64,000 nucleotides of DNA from Phytopseudomonas dryadis (GCF_004327355.1 NZ_QJUM01000011.1:110110-174109); one strand, 5' to 3'. Positions 37,189 to 47,881 are shown, counted from the stretch's first letter. Notes: generated by a model from the sequence alone, not told the origin. A program made the numbers and translations.

Positions 37189-39546
37189 TCAGAACAGGCC
37201 GAGCTGGCCGCCGATCAGGGTGCTGAAGTCATCGTCGACGAACGGCAGGATGGCATCGGCGACCGGCTGCAACTGACGGGTCAGGTAGTGTTCGTAGTCG
37301 ATCGGCGCCCGGCGCACCTCCAGCGGCTCCGGTCCGGCGACGCTGATCACGTAGCTGATCCAGCCACCGCGCTGGTACTGCCGGGGCCGGCCCTGTTCAT
37401 CGTTGTAGGCATCGGCCAGACGGGCCGCACGCACATGCGGCGGCACGTTGCGCTGGTAGTCGTCCAGGCGCCGGCGCAGGCGCTTGCGGTAGACCAGGCG
37501 CTCATCGAACTCGCCCGCCAGGGTGCGGCGTACGTAGTCGCGCACGTAGGCCTGATACGGCTGGCGGCGGAAGATGCGCAGGTACAGCTCCTGCTGGAAC
37601 TGCTGGGCCAGGGGCGACCAGTCGCTGCGCACCGTTTCCAGACCCTTGTAGACCATCTCCTCGCGGCCATCGGCGTGCTGGATCAGGCCGGCATAGCGCT
37701 TCTTGCTGCCCTCCTCGGCGCCGCGAATGGTGGGCATCAGAAAACGGCTGAAGTGGGTTTCGAACTGCAGCTCCAGGGCGCTGTGCAGACCGAACGCGTC
37801 GCGCAGGTGCTCGCGCCACCACTGGTTGACCCGCTGCACCAGGGCACGGCCGATGCGCTCGGCCTCGTCCTGGGAATGGGCCCGCCGCAACCAGACGAAG
37901 GTGGAGTCGGTATCGCCGTAGATCACCGCGTGGCCCTCGGCCTCGATCAGGGCGCGGGTGCGGCGCATCACTTCGTGCCCGCGCAGGGTGATCGACGAGG
38001 CCAGGCGCGGATCGAAGAAGCGGCAGCCGCTCGACCCGAGCACCCCGTAGAAGGCGTTCATGATGATCTTCAGCGCCTGGGACAAGGGCGCATTGCCCTC
38101 GCGCTTGGCCGTCTCGCGCCCCTGCCACACGCGCTCGACGATGGCCGGCAGGCAATGCCGCGTACGCGAGAAGCGCGCGCCGCGAAAGCCCGCGACCGAG
38201 CTGGCGTCATCCGGTGTGCGCAGGCCCTCCACCAACCCCACCGGGTCGATCAGAAAGGTGCGGATCAGCGACGGATACAGGCTCTTGTAGTCCAGCACCA
38301 GCACCGACTCGTACAGCCCTGGCCGCGAGTCCATGACGAAACCGCCGGGGCTGGCCTCCGCCTGCCGCTCGCCGAGGTTGGGCGCGACGAACCCCAGGCG
38401 GTGCATCAGCGGCATGTACAGGTGGACGAAGGCCGCCACCGAACCGCCGCTGCGGTCGACGGGCAGGCCGGTGACCGTGGCGCGCTCGAGCAGGAAGGTG
38501 AGCAGTTCGGTCTTGGCGAAGATGCGCGTCACCAGTTCGCAATCCTTGAGGTTGTAGCGGGCCAGGGCCGGCTTGTCCTCGGCGAACATGCGATTGATCT
38601 CGTCCATGCGCTGGTAGGGTGTGCTGATGTCCTTGCCTTCGCCGAGCAGGGTCTGGGCGACGTGCTCCAGGCTGAAGGAGGGGAAGCTCCAGGTCGCCGA
38701 GCGCAGCGCCTCGATGCCATCGATGATCAGGCGTCCCGGCGCGCTGGCGAAGAAATGCTGCTTGGCGCCGTGCTCGCGCCAGCCCAGGGGCTCGCCGCCG
38801 CGGCCCAGACGCAGCGGCACCTGCAGGCGCTGCGCGTGTTCCTGCAGCACGCGCAGATCGAACTGCACCAGGTTCCAGCCGATGATGGCGTCCGGGTCGT
38901 GCAGCGCCAGCCACTGGTTCAGCGCCTCGAGCAGCTCGCCACGGGTATCGCGGTAGTCGAGGGCGAAGTCCACCGCCGTGTCCTTGTTCGGCGGCCCGAG
39001 CATGTACACCTGGCGCTGGCCGCAGCCTTCCAGCGCGATGGAGTACAGCTCGCCCTTGGCCGTGGTCTCGATATCCAGAGACACCAGCTTCAGGCGCGGC
39101 CGGTAATCCGGCGTCGGCTTCATCTGCGCATCGATCAGCACGCCGTCATCGGCCGGGGTACCGCCGAACAGCACCGGCGCGGTGATGAAGCGCTCCATCA
39201 GGTAACGCTCCGGCGGCCGCACATCGGCCTCGTAGACGTCGACCCCGGCCTGGCGCAGGCGCTGCTCGAGGTTGATCAACTGGCGGTGCTGGCGGCAGTA
39301 CAGGCCCAGCACCGGGCGATGGCGGAAATCGCATAGCGCCAGCGGGCGCAGTTCGACGCCCTGCTCGCCATGCAGCAGCGCCTCGGCGCGGGCGCGCTGC
39401 TCGGCGGCGATAAAGGCCACCGAGGTCTGCAGCGGCAGGCGAACGCGCCGCGGGCCAGTGTCGGTCGACAGCCAGAATTCGACCTGGGTACCGGCCGCCG
39501 TATCGCGCCAGTGCCGGGTCAGGACGAAGCCCCGCTGTAGATCCAC
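37189..39546 (-). CDS. polB: DNA polymerase II (family B), PolB
   Basis: A repair polymerase with proofreading, 785 residues. Exonuclease motif I is DIET at 158-161, preceded by [16 protein letters not shown]; the exonuclease II region is [14 protein letters not shown]. Polymerase motif A is [13 protein letters not shown], motif [14 protein letters not shown] and motif [11 protein letters not shown], so both catalytic activities should be intact. The opening [20 protein letters not shown] matches E. coli PolB. A GTG at 39546 was chosen because GAGGTG lies six bases upstream; a GTG three codons earlier overlaps that site. It is divergent from modA. No LexA box was recognised upstream. Confidence 0.95.
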   Translation of the reverse strand: MDLQRGFVLTRHWRDTAAGTQVEFWLSTDTGPRRVRLPLQTSVAFIAAEQRARAEALLHGEQGVELRPLALCDFRHRPVLGLYCRQHRQLINLEQRLRQAGVDVYEADVRPPERYLMERFITAPVLFGGTPADDGVLIDAQMKPTPDYRPRLKLVSLDIETTAKGELYSIALEGCGQRQVYMLGPPNKDTAVDFALDYRDTRGELLEALNQWLALHDPDAIIGWNLVQFDLRVLQEHAQRLQVPLRLGRGGEPLGWREHGAKQHFFASAPGRLIIDGIEALRSATWSFPSFSLEHVAQTLLGEGKDISTPYQRMDEINRMFAEDKPALARYNLKDCELVTRIFAKTELLTFLLERATVTGLPVDRSGGSVAAFVHLYMPLMHRLGFVAPNLGERQAEASPGGFVMDSRPGLYESVLVLDYKSLYPSLIRTFLIDPVGLVEGLRTPDDASSVAGFRGARFSRTRHCLPAIVERVWQGRETAKREGNAPLSQALKIIMNAFYGVLGSSGCRFFDPRLASSITLRGHEVMRRTRALIEAEGHAVIYGDTDSTFVWLRRAHSQDEAERIGRALVQRVNQWWREHLRDAFGLHSALELQFETHFSRFLMPTIRGAEEGSKKRYAGLIQHADGREEMVYKGLETVRSDWSPLAQQFQQELYLRIFRRQPYQAYVRDYVRRTLAGEFDERLVYRKRLRRRLDDYQRNVPPHVRAARLADAYNDEQGRPRQYQRGGWISYVISVAGPEPLEVRRAPIDYEHYLTRQLQPVADAILPFVDDDFSTLIGGQLGLF

Positions 39547-39610
39547 CCCTGTCACCTCAAAGCCGTTTCAGGACGCGATCTTACCGCGCCTCGCCGCCGG
39601 AGCAGCCGTT

Positions 39611-40541
<931 letters not shown>

Positions 40542-40557
40542 AATAAGCCGATCAAGC

Positions 40558-40602
40558 GCGCTGGAGGCCGGACGCGGAACAATTTCGCTCAGCCTCCAGC
40601 GC
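40558..40602 (+). terminator. Hairpin/attenuator between modA and modB
   Basis: GCGCTGGAGGC (40558-40568) and GCCTCCAGCGC (40592-40602) are exact reverse complements, followed by a T-rich tail CTTTCTCGTCTTTT. This suggests partial termination after modA and hence more receptor than permease. It is related in sequence to the hairpin at 982-1056. Confidence 0.7.
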
Positions 40603-40636
40603 CTTTCTCGTCTTTTACCTCTCAAAGGCTGTCCCC

Positions 40637-41320
40637 ATGCCACTGGGCCCCAACGACTTCGCTGCGATCCTCCTGACCCTGGAGCTGGCCAGCCTGACCA
40701 CCGTGCTGTTGCTGCTGGTCGGCACGCCCATCGCCTGGTGGCTGTCGCGCACCGACTCCTGGCTCAAGCGGCCCATCGGTGCCATCGTCGCCCTACCGCT
40801 GGTGCTGCCGCCGACGGTGATCGGTTTCTACCTGCTGATCAGCATGGGGCCCAACGGTTTCTTCGGCCAACTGACCCAGAGCCTGGGCCTCGGCACCCTG
40901 ACCTTCACCTTCGCCGGCCTGGTGATCGGCTCGGTGTTCTACTCCCTGCCGTTCGTCGTGCAGCCGCTGCAGAACGCCTTCGAAGCCATTGGCCGGGCGC
41001 CCCTGGAGGCCGCCGCGACCCTGCGTGCCGGGCCCTGGGATGCCTTCTTCAGCGTGGTCCTGCCACTGGCCAGGCCGGGCTTCCTCACCGCCGCGATTCT
41101 CGGGTTTGCCCACACCGTCGGCGAATTCGGCGTGGTGCTGATGATCGGCGGCAACATTCCCGGCAAGACCCAGGTGGCCTCGGTGCAGATCTACAACCAT
41201 GTGGAAACCATGGAGTACGCCCAGGCCCACTGGCTGGCCGGCGGCATGGTGCTGTTCTCGTTCCTGGTGCTGCTGGCGCTGTACTCCACCGGTCGCCGCG
41301 GCCATAAGGCCTGGTCATGA
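40637..41320 (+). CDS. modB: Molybdate ABC transporter permease ModB
   Basis: An inner-membrane permease of 227 residues with about five helices. The EAA loop reads [50 protein letters not shown] and [22 protein letters not shown] are signatures of ModB. It starts [20 protein letters not shown] with AAAGGCT upstream, and its stop overlaps the modC start (ATGA). Confidence 0.94.
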   Translation: MPLGPNDFAAILLTLELASLTTVLLLLVGTPIAWWLSRTDSWLKRPIGAIVALPLVLPPTVIGFYLLISMGPNGFFGQLTQSLGLGTLTFTFAGLVIGSVFYSLPFVVQPLQNAFEAIGRAPLEAAATLRAGPWDAFFSVVLPLARPGFLTAAILGFAHTVGEFGVVLMIGGNIPGKTQVASVQIYNHVETMEYAQAHWLAGGMVLFSFLVLLALYSTGRRGHKAWS

Positions 41321-42411
41321 ACGACGCACGGATCCACGCCCGCTTCAGGCTCGCTCATCCCGGTTTCACTCTGGACGTCGACCTGCAACTGCCCGGCCGC
41401 GGCATCACCGCGCTGTTCGGCCATTCCGGTTCGGGCAAGACCAGTTGCCTGCGCTGTTTCGCCGGGCTCGAGCAGCCGGCCGAGGGGCATCTGCAGGTCA
41501 ATGGCGAATGCTGGCAGGACAGCGGCCGCGGCGTCTGGCTGCCGGCCCATCGGCGTCCGGTCGGCTATGTATTCCAGGATGCCAACCTGTTCCCCCACCT
41601 CACCGTGCAGGGCAATCTGCAGTACGGCCTCAAGCGCATCGCGGCGGCCGAGCGGCGCGTGCCTCTCGAGCAGGCCGTCGCCCTGCTGGGTATCGAACAC
41701 CTGCTGCAGCGCCTGCCGGATCGGCTCTCCGGCGGCGAGCGCCAGCGCGTCGGCATGGCCCGCGCCCTGCTCACCAGCCCCAGGCTGCTGCTGATGGACG
41801 AGCCACTGGCGGCACTCGACCTCAAGCGCAAGCAGGAAGTGCTGCCCTATCTGGAACGCCTGCATGACGAGCTGGAAATCCCGATTCTCTACGTCAGCCA
41901 CTCGCCGGACGAAGTCGCCCGGCTGGCCGACCACTTGGTGGTGCTGGACGACGGCCGGGTACAGGCCGCCGGGCCGCTGAAGGAAACCCTGATCCGCAGC
42001 GACCTGCCGTTCATCTTCGAAGACGACGCCGAGGCGGTGATCGAAGGCCGGGTGGAGCGCCACGACGCCGGCTACGGCCTGCTCGACATCAGCCTGGCCG
42101 GCAGCGCCAGCAGCCTGAGGCTGGCCCATGCGCCACTGCCGCCAGGGCGACGGGTGCGGATCAAGGTCAAGGCCCGCGATGTCAGCCTCGGCTTGCAGCA
42201 GGCCCAGGACAGCAGTGTCCTCAACCTGTTGCCGGCCAGGGTCGAACGGTGGTTCGAGCTGCCCAACCCGGCGCACCGCCTGGTCGAACTGCGGGTCGGC
42301 GACGAACGCATCATCGCCCGCATCACCCGCTATTCCTTCGACCAGTTGGGCATCCAGGCCGGACAGGCGCTGTGGGCGCAGATCAAATCGGTATCGCTGC
42401 TGGCGTCCTGA
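41317..42411 (+). CDS. modC: Molybdate ABC transporter ATP-binding protein ModC
   Basis: The ATPase of molybdate import, 364 residues. Walker [12 protein letters not shown]-loop [13 protein letters not shown], signature [16 protein letters not shown], Walker [14 protein letters not shown] and switch His [13 protein letters not shown] are present. The C-terminal Mop domain ([16 protein letters not shown], then [16 protein letters not shown]) can bind molybdate and inhibit transport. The start overlaps the modB stop by four bases. Confidence 0.94.
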   Translation: MNDARIHARFRLAHPGFTLDVDLQLPGRGITALFGHSGSGKTSCLRCFAGLEQPAEGHLQVNGECWQDSGRGVWLPAHRRPVGYVFQDANLFPHLTVQGNLQYGLKRIAAAERRVPLEQAVALLGIEHLLQRLPDRLSGGERQRVGMARALLTSPRLLLMDEPLAALDLKRKQEVLPYLERLHDELEIPILYVSHSPDEVARLADHLVVLDDGRVQAAGPLKETLIRSDLPFIFEDDAEAVIEGRVERHDAGYGLLDISLAGSASSLRLAHAPLPPGRRVRIKVKARDVSLGLQQAQDSSVLNLLPARVERWFELPNPAHRLVELRVGDERIIARITRYSFDQLGIQAGQALWAQIKSVSLLAS

Positions 42412-42504
42412 CCCTTGATAGGGTGGGTTACGGCGCAACCGAACCTGTGTCGTATTCGCCAGCGTAACAAGCGCCTCACCCAGCCTACGGCAAGCCAGCC
42501 AGCA

Positions 42505-42567
42505 GTAGGATGGGTGAAACCCATCAATTTCCGATGAGGCTCATCTGCGCGGCCCGCCCCATCCTAC
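42505..42567. repeat. GTAGGATGGGTGAAAC repeat, diverged copy
   Basis: Its first 21 bases equal those of the perfect hairpin at 48922-48942. The right arm is diverged but still ends CCCATCCTAC. Confidence 0.7.
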
Positions 42568-42590
42568 GTAGCTGACCCTTGGTAGATACC

Positions 42591-42699
42591 GTCTTGATCC
42601 TTGGCCTGCAAGAGCCCGTTCGCAGGAGCGTCGCCCCCGGCGCGATGCGAGGGCGGTCATGCTGAAGAATCGCGGTATGTCCACGATTCGCGGCTCCCA
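42591..42699. repeat. Dispersed repeat, copy 3
   Basis: It shares GTCTTGATCCTTGGCCTGC with 32801-32819, then AGAGCCCGTTCGCAGGAGCG and CGGCGCGATGCGAGGGCGG, and ends GCGGCTCCCAC. Confidence 0.75.
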
Positions 42700-42769
42700 C
42701 ACGAATGTGGCCATTCTGCGCGCTTAGAGCTGAGCCCGACGAACGTCTCGACAGGAACGCTATCCTTGC

Positions 42770-42801
42770 GTAGCCCGGGTCGAGCGCAGCGACACCCGGG
42801 A
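42770..42801. repeat. TAGCCCGGGT short repeat
   Basis: GTAGCCCGGGTCGAGCGCAG followed by CGACACCCGGGA. A second copy with small changes is at 63874-63905. CCCGGGT and ACCCGGG form a short stem. Confidence 0.65.
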
Positions 42802-42843
42802 AATCCCCCAGGCTCCGCTGTCGTGATGAAACAGCAAAGTTGC

Positions 42844-43794
42844 TTACGACGCCGCCAGTACCGGCGCCCGGGCCTCGGCACGCCTTAGCAGTTCGCGCAG
42901 GGCGGCGAGCTGTGTTGCATCGCCATCGTCGAGCAATTGCTCGAGCGCATGTTCGATGCGTTTCAACGGCGGTGCCGCCGGCAGGTTGAGGTGTTGCACA
43001 TCGATCTCATCGGCACCGGAGACCAGCAACGCGAAGTGCACCACGTTCTCCAGTTCACGGGTGTTGCCCGGCCAGTCGTGGCGCTCGAGCACGGCCTGGG
43101 CGGCGAGGCTGATACCAGGCAGCGGCAGACGCAGGCGCTGGGCGTAGATGCCGAGAAAATACTCCGCCAGGGGCAATACATCGCCGACCCGCTCGCGCAG
43201 CGGCGGCAACTCCAGGCGGCCATCGCTGAGGTAATGGGCCAGGCGCTCGTCGAACTTGCCGGCGGCCACCGCCTGCCACAGGTCGATACTGGTGGCGGCC
43301 ACCAGGCGCACATCCACCGGCGTCGCCTGCGAAGCCCCGACGCGCAGGGCCTCGCCGGTCTCCAGCACGCTGAGCAGTTGCGCCTGCAAGGGCAGCGGCA
43401 GGTCACCGATCTCATCGAGGTACAGGGTGCCGCCATTGGCCGAGCCGACCCAGCCGGCACGGCTGCTGGGCGCGCCCTGGTGGGCACCGGCGGCATAACC
43501 GAACAGCTCGGCCTCGGCATGGTTGGGGCTCAGGCCGCTGCAACTGAGCGCGACGAACAAGCCCGGCCGCTCACTGGCCCGGTGGATGTGCCGGGCCAGC
43601 AGTTCCTTGCCGGTGCCGGTCTCGCCCTGGATCAGGATGGGCACCGGCAGGTCGGCCAGGCGCTCGACCTCGGCGCGCAGGCGGCGTGTGCGCGGATCGA
43701 TGAACACCAGGGCCTTGGCGCGGATGCTCAGGGGGCTCTTTTCCGCATCGGGAAAGATCAGCAGCGACTGATCGCCAGCCGATGACAGGTCCAT
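42844..43794 (-). CDS. Sigma-54 activator-like AAA+ protein lacking a DNA-binding domain
   Basis: A 316-residue AAA+ ATPase of the NtrC/SfnR type. Walker A is GETGTGKE (57-64), Walker B GGTLYLDEIGDLP (about 120-132), then PLRERVGDVLPLAEYFL and HDWPGNTRELENVVHFALLV. Two features are odd. The loop that should read GAFTGA and contact sigma-54 reads GAHQGA (103-108). After the AAA+ module only about 40 residues remain, with no Fis-type helix-turn-helix. It has no receiver or GAF domain. It lies 71 bp after a serine hydrolase gene on the same strand, in a sulfur-metabolism neighbourhood; SfnR proteins control dimethylsulfone use, so sulfur regulation is plausible. It could also be a decaying gene. 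Confidence 0.8.
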   Translation of the reverse strand: MDLSSAGDQSLLIFPDAEKSPLSIRAKALVFIDPRTRRLRAEVERLADLPVPILIQGETGTGKELLARHIHRASERPGLFVALSCSGLSPNHAEAELFGYAAGAHQGAPSSRAGWVGSANGGTLYLDEIGDLPLPLQAQLLSVLETGEALRVGASQATPVDVRLVAATSIDLWQAVAAGKFDERLAHYLSDGRLELPPLRERVGDVLPLAEYFLGIYAQRLRLPLPGISLAAQAVLERHDWPGNTRELENVVHFALLVSGADEIDVQHLNLPAAPPLKRIEHALEQLLDDGDATQLAALRELLRRAEARAPVLAAS

Positions 43795-43816
43795 AAAACA
43801 CTCTCTATATAGCGTC

Positions 43817-43832
43817 AGGCCGCATGCGGCCT
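43817..43832. promoter_or_regulatory. 16-bp perfect palindrome upstream of the sigma-54 activator gene
   Basis: AGGCCGCATGCGGCCT is fully self-complementary and lies between the hydrolase stop and the activator start. Next to it, TATATAGCG (43806-43814) equals the right arm of the ModE-like site at modA. Function is unknown. Confidence 0.4.
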
Positions 43833-43865
43833 CCGTTGAAAAAATGCGTGCCTGAACGCTGCCGC

Positions 43866-44447
43866 TCAGGCGCGTCGGCGCTGCTGCTGTTCGATACGGT
43901 TCTGCAGGCGGTAGAGGTAGGCGAAGCCCTGCTCCCAGCGCTGGTGACCGGACTTCACATTGATATGCCCGGCGCCACTGAGCAGGGCCGCCTCGCTGCC
44001 CCAGTCGCGGGCCAGTTCGATGGCGCGCGCGGCGCTGGCGGCCGAATCGTTGTCGGAACCGACCAACTGGCTGGGAAACGGCAGCAGGTGCCGGGGAATC
44101 GGCGCGAAGTTCTGCAAGGCCGGCGGGCAGTTGGCGCGCTGCACATCCGCCGGTGCGACCAGCAAGGCGCCGAGTACCCGGCGTAGCGACGCCACGGGCG
44201 CCTGCGCCGCCCAGTGGGCGACCGTCACGCAGCCCAGGCTGTGAGCGATCAGGATCGCTGGCCGCGGGTCGGCGCTCACCTGTTCTTCCAGCGCCGCCAC
44301 CCACTCCTCGCGACGCGGCGTCAGCCAGTCCTTCTGCTCGACCCGCGCGCTGTTCGGCAGGCTGCGCTGCCAGTGGCTCTGCCAATGATCGTCGGCCGAG
44401 CCCTGCCAGCCCGGCACGATCACGTATCGAATCGCTTCACTGCGCAT
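43866..44447 (-). CDS. RBBP9/YdeN-type serine hydrolase
   Basis: An alpha/beta-hydrolase of 193 residues. The nucleophile is Ser70 in LIAHSLGC, an acid is likely Asp132 or Asp134 (VGSDNDS), and His161 is in GAGHINVKSGH. The N-terminal VPGWQGSADDHWQSHWQ is the family signature. AGGAGG precedes the ATG by seven bases, a very strong site. Family members are small cytoplasmic hydrolases of mostly unknown substrate. It is probably co-transcribed with the sigma-54-type gene downstream, from a promoter region that holds the shared sulfur motif and a 12-bp inverted repeat. Confidence 0.85.
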   Translation of the reverse strand: MRSEAIRYVIVPGWQGSADDHWQSHWQRSLPNSARVEQKDWLTPRREEWVAALEEQVSADPRPAILIAHSLGCVTVAHWAAQAPVASLRRVLGALLVAPADVQRANCPPALQNFAPIPRHLLPFPSQLVGSDNDSAASAARAIELARDWGSEAALLSGAGHINVKSGHQRWEQGFAYLYRLQNRIEQQQRRRA

Positions 44448-44501
44448 CACCGCGCCTCCTCTATATGCGTTGTCGGCAGTGTAGAAGGCCATGAACGATA
44501 C

Positions 44502-44546
44502 TAAAAAGAATAAGAACTTATTTGCTTATTCCGCATAAGCAAATAA
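44502..44546. promoter_or_regulatory. Sulfur-type motif and perfect 12-bp inverted repeat
   Basis: TAAAAAGAATAAG begins at 44502. It is followed by TTATTTGCTTAT (44518-44529) and ATAAGCAAATAA (44535-44546), exact reverse complements five bases apart. The element stands between the divergent hydrolase and oscA genes, so it could serve either or both. A LysR-type regulator such as CysB is the first candidate. Confidence 0.6.
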
Positions 44547-44596
44547 CAACGCGCGACAAGGGCAAAATAGATATATATCCAAAAGAGATATAAATG

Positions 44597-44619
44597 TTCT
44601 TAAACAGTATTTTTAAGAA
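44597..44619. promoter_or_regulatory. 8-bp inverted repeat upstream of oscA
   Basis: TTCTTAAA (44597-44604) and TTTAAGAA (44612-44619) are exact reverse complements with seven bases between, about 80 bp before the oscA ATG. It is a candidate second regulator site on the oscA side. Confidence 0.45.
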
Positions 44620-44700
44620 TATTTCAGGTTCCCTAATATCCGCTCCACGCCCCACAGCCGACAGCCGTCGCATAAAGAACGAGGGCAAGGAGCCTTAGCC

Positions 44701-44883
44701 ATGACCGCAACCCTCCGCAACCTGGAAGGCCAGGATGAAGCCACCATCCTGCGCGAAATCCACAGTGCCCTGCACGGCCTGAAGTTCGGCTCGGTGGAAA
44801 TCACCGTGCACAACGGCCAGGTGGTGCAGATCGAGCGCAAGGAAAAATTCCGCCTGCAGCAGTCCGGCAACAAGAACACCTGA
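44701..44883 (+). CDS. oscA: OscA/YezD-type small protein (DUF2292)
   Basis: A 60-residue protein with the family core ILREIHSALHGLKFGSVEIT and VHNGQVVQIERKEKFRL. In Pseudomonas corrugata, oscA lies upstream of sbp and is needed for use of organosulfur compounds under chromate stress, and the position is the same here. The ATG has AAGGAG nine bases upstream. Its molecular action is not known. The gap of 164 bp to sbp may hold a separate promoter. Confidence 0.88.
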   Translation: MTATLRNLEGQDEATILREIHSALHGLKFGSVEITVHNGQVVQIERKEKFRLQQSGNKNT

Positions 44884-45047
44884 CGCCAGCTGGTATCGTC
44901 AACCCGACAACGGGAACAGTGTGAGATGACCCCCAGCATGAACAGGTACCGCTACTGTCGATGTAATCCACGAATGCCGGGCTGAGACTCGGCATCGAAA
45001 AACAAGCCCAACACGCCAACACCGTATTCAGTATCGAGGAGTTACCC

Positions 45048-46049
45048 ATGTCCATTCGCCGTTTCGCACTCGCTGCCATCGCCAGCGCCCTGGTCGCCGG
45101 CCCGGTCGCGGCCCAGACCCTGCTCAACGTGTCCTACGACCCGACCCGCGAGCTGTATGTCGAATTCAACAAGGCCTTCAACAAGCACTGGCAGGAACAA
45201 GGCAACGAAGCCCTGACCATCCAGCAGTCCCACGGTGGCTCGGGCAAACAGGCCCGTGCGGTGATCGACGGCCTGCAGGCCGACGTGGTGACCCTGGCGC
45301 TGTCCGGCGACATCGACGCGATCAACCTGAACCAGGAGCTGATCGATCCGAAATGGCAGTCCCGCCTGGCCGACAACAGCACCCCCTACACCTCGACCAT
45401 CGTCTTCCTGGTGCGCAAGGGCAATCCGAAAGGCATCAAGGACTGGGACGACCTGGTCAAGGATGGCGTCGAAATCATCACCCCGAACCCGAAAACCTCC
45501 GGCGGTGCACGCTGGAACTTCCTCGCCGCCTGGGCTTACGCCAAGAAAAAATACGGCAGCGACGAAAAGGCCCTGGAATACGTGACCGAGTTGTACCGTC
45601 ACGCGCCGGTTCTCGACACCGGCGCCCGTGGTTCGACCATCAGCTTCGTGCAGCGTGGCCTGGGCGACGTGCTGCTGGCCTGGGAAAACGAAGCCTACCT
45701 GTCGCTGGCCGAGGAGGGCGGCGACCAGCTGGAAATCGTCACCCCGTCGCTGTCCATCCTCGCCGAGCCGCCGGTGGCGGTGGTCGACAAGAACGTCGAC
45801 CGCAAGGGCACCCGCAAGGCCGCCGAAGCCTACCTGCAGTACCTGTACAGCGAAGAAGGCCAGCGCATCGCGGCGAAGCACTTCTACCGTCCGCGTAACG
45901 CTGAAGTGGCCGCCGAGTTCAAGGATCAGTTCCAGGACCTGGAGCTGGTCACCATCGACAAGGACTTCGGTGGCTGGGCCTCCGCACAGCCCAAGTACTT
46001 CGACGACGGCGGCGTGTTCGACGACATCTTCAAGAAGATCAACCAGTAA
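45048..46049 (+). CDS. sbp: Periplasmic sulfate-binding protein Sbp
   Basis: A sulfate (and thiosulfate) receptor of 333 residues. The signal peptide ([18 protein letters not shown]) ends at VAA, with mature start [20 protein letters not shown]. Sulfate-pocket blocks are [36 protein letters not shown] and [21 protein letters not shown] precedes the ATG. It is the first gene of the sulfate transporter cluster and is followed by a 15-bp hairpin before cysT. Confidence 0.96.
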   Translation: MSIRRFALAAIASALVAGPVAAQTLLNVSYDPTRELYVEFNKAFNKHWQEQGNEALTIQQSHGGSGKQARAVIDGLQADVVTLALSGDIDAINLNQELIDPKWQSRLADNSTPYTSTIVFLVRKGNPKGIKDWDDLVKDGVEIITPNPKTSGGARWNFLAAWAYAKKKYGSDEKALEYVTELYRHAPVLDTGARGSTISFVQRGLGDVLLAWENEAYLSLAEEGGDQLEIVTPSLSILAEPPVAVVDKNVDRKGTRKAAEAYLQYLYSEEGQRIAAKHFYRPRNAEVAAEFKDQFQDLELVTIDKDFGGWASAQPKYFDDGGVFDDIFKKINQ

Positions 46050-46065
46050 GTTCAGCCTGACCGAC

Positions 46066-46099
46066 GAAGCCCGCCACTCCTGAAGGAGTGGCGGGCTTC
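46066..46099 (+). terminator. 15-bp perfect hairpin between sbp and cysT
   Basis: GAAGCCCGCCACTCC (46066-46080) and GGAGTGGCGGGCTTC (46085-46099) pair fully around loop TGAA. No T run follows, so it may protect the sbp mRNA 3' end or allow partial termination, giving more receptor than transporter. Confidence 0.7.
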
Positions 46100-46129
46100 G
46101 CTCTGCGGACCTGATCAAAAGGACTCCCC

Positions 46130-46942
46130 ATGTCTCGTCGAACCTCCTCGGTCATACCCGGCTTCGGGCTGACTCTGGGTTACACCCTGACTTACCTGGC
46201 GCTGATCGTGCTCATCCCGCTGGGCGCCATGTTCCTCTTCTCTCTGCAACTGTCTCTGGAGCAGTGGTGGAACCTGATCACCAACCGCCAGGTGCTGTTC
46301 TCCCTCAAGCTGTCCTTCGGCACCGCCCTGGCGGCAGCCCTGCTCAACGGCATTCTCGGCACCGTCATCGCCTGGGTGCTGGTGCGCTACACCTTTCCCG
46401 GCCGGCGCATCATCGATGCCATGGTCGACATGCCGTTCGCCCTGCCCACCGCGGTCGCCGGTATCGCCCTGACCGCGCTGTACGCGCCCAACGGCCTGAT
46501 CGGCTCGCTGTTCCCGTTCAAGATCGCCTATACCCCGCTGGGCATCACCCTGGCGCTGGTGTTCGTCACCCTGCCCTTCGTGGTGCGCACCTTGCAGCCG
46601 GTGCTGGCCGACATCCCCAAGGAGGTCGAGGAAGCCGCCGCCTGCCTGGGCGCCAAGCCGTTGCAGGTGTTCTGGCACGTGCTGCTGCCGAGCCTGCTGC
46701 CGGCCTGGCTCACCGGCTTCGCCCTGGCCTTCGCCCGCGGCGTCGGCGAATACGGCTCGGTGGTGTTCATCGCCGGCAACATCCCGATGCGAACCGAGAT
46801 CCTGCCGCTGCTGATCGTCTCCAAGCTGGATCAGTACGACTACCCGAGCGCGACCGCCATCGGCGTGTTGATGCTGGTGGTCTCGTTCATCCTGCTGCTG
46901 CTGATCAACATCCTGCAGCGCCGTATCCAGCCGCAACTCTGA
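46130..46942 (+). CDS. cysT: Sulfate ABC transporter permease CysT (CysU)
   Basis: An inner-membrane permease of 270 residues with about six helices. The EAA loop reads [19 protein letters not shown] within residues 160-185, with [20 protein letters not shown] after it. It starts [20 protein letters not shown], with AAAAGGA upstream. Ten bases separate it from cysW. Confidence 0.95.
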   Translation: MSRRTSSVIPGFGLTLGYTLTYLALIVLIPLGAMFLFSLQLSLEQWWNLITNRQVLFSLKLSFGTALAAALLNGILGTVIAWVLVRYTFPGRRIIDAMVDMPFALPTAVAGIALTALYAPNGLIGSLFPFKIAYTPLGITLALVFVTLPFVVRTLQPVLADIPKEVEEAAACLGAKPLQVFWHVLLPSLLPAWLTGFALAFARGVGEYGSVVFIAGNIPMRTEILPLLIVSKLDQYDYPSATAIGVLMLVVSFILLLLINILQRRIQPQL

Positions 46943-46952
46943 GGAGCCCGTC

Positions 46953-47819
46953 ATGAGCCTTGCAACCCTTGGCAAGAACGCGGCTGCGCGCCCGGTGCGC
47001 CGCTCCCCCGGCGCCATCGCCCTGATCGTCGTCGCCTGGGCGGTATTCGCGGTGATCCTGGTACTGCCGCTGTACATCGTCGTCACCCAGGGCCTGAGCC
47101 GCGGCCTGGAATTTTTCTGGGAGGCGATCCGCGAGCCGGACGCCATTTCCGCGCTCAAGCTGACCCTGCTGGCCACGGCCATTTCCGTGCCGCTGAACCT
47201 GGTGTTCGGCGTGGCCGCGGCCTGGGCGGTGACCAAGTTCGAGTTCCGCGGCAAGAGCGTGCTGGTGACCCTGATCGACATGCCGTTCTCGGTCTCGCCG
47301 GTGGTCGCCGGCCTGATCTACGTGCTGCTGTTCGGTGCCCAGAGCAAGCTGGCGCCCTACCTGCAGGACCAGAACCTGCAGATCATCTATGCCGTGCCGG
47401 GCATCGTCCTGGCCACCATCTTCGTCACCTTCCCCTTCGTCGCCCGCGAACTGATCCCGCTGATGGAGGAACAGGGCACCACCGAAGAAGAAGCCGCGCG
47501 CCTGCTCGGCGCCAACGGCTGGCAGATGTTCTGGCATGTCACGCTGCCTAACGTAAAATGGGCGCTGGTTTACGGCGTGGTGCTGTGCACGGCACGGGCG
47601 ATGGGCGAGTTCGGCGCGGTATCGGTGGTCTCCGGCCACATCCGCGGCTACACCAACACGCTGCCACTGCACATCGAGATTCTCTACAACGAATACAACA
47701 TCGTCGCCGCGTTCAGCGTGGCCATCCTGTTGCTGGTCATGGCCCTGGTCGTGTTGCTGCTTCGCCAATGGAGCGAAGCGCGCCTGAGCCGGCAGCTCAA
47801 GGCGAATCAGGACGATTGA
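46953..47819 (+). CDS. cysW: Sulfate ABC transporter permease CysW
   Basis: The second permease, 288 residues. The block [20 protein letters not shown] and the EAA loop [20 protein letters not shown] are CysW hallmarks, with [20 protein letters not shown] near the C-terminus. The ATG has GAGGAG six bases upstream. It is co-transcribed with cysT and cysA. Confidence 0.95.
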   Translation: MSLATLGKNAAARPVRRSPGAIALIVVAWAVFAVILVLPLYIVVTQGLSRGLEFFWEAIREPDAISALKLTLLATAISVPLNLVFGVAAAWAVTKFEFRGKSVLVTLIDMPFSVSPVVAGLIYVLLFGAQSKLAPYLQDQNLQIIYAVPGIVLATIFVTFPFVARELIPLMEEQGTTEEEAARLLGANGWQMFWHVTLPNVKWALVYGVVLCTARAMGEFGAVSVVSGHIRGYTNTLPLHIEILYNEYNIVAAFSVAILLLVMALVVLLLRQWSEARLSRQLKANQDD

Positions 47820-47881
47820 ATCATTCCGCCGGCGGTGCACGCATGCGCCGCCCCGGCAACACAGATCAGCAGGTGCAACCC

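Larger units (their letters stand above)
42412..42843. other. 432-bp repeat-filled intergenic region
   Basis: No gene is seen. From left to right it contains GGGTGGGTTACGGCGC-type sequence, a GTAGGATGGGTGAAAC element (42505-42567), the dispersed repeat copy 3 (42591-42699) and a TAGCCCGGGTCGAGCGCAGC element (42770-42801). Such stacking marks a hot spot for repeat insertion at the ends of convergent genes. Confidence 0.65.

Noticed and set aside
37288..39336. Forward-strand 682-codon open frame over polB
   Set aside because: Low-complexity His/Gln/Ala composition; the opposite strand encodes all DNA polymerase II motifs.
42412..42843. CRISPR array
   Set aside because: The repeats differ in type and length and have no regular spacers; no cas genes are present.
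43795..44385. N-terminal extension of the sigma-54-type protein by about 197 codons
   Set aside because: The extension overlaps the hydrolase gene in another frame and is Arg/Ala/Gly-rich. The ATG at 43794 fits the start of the domain.
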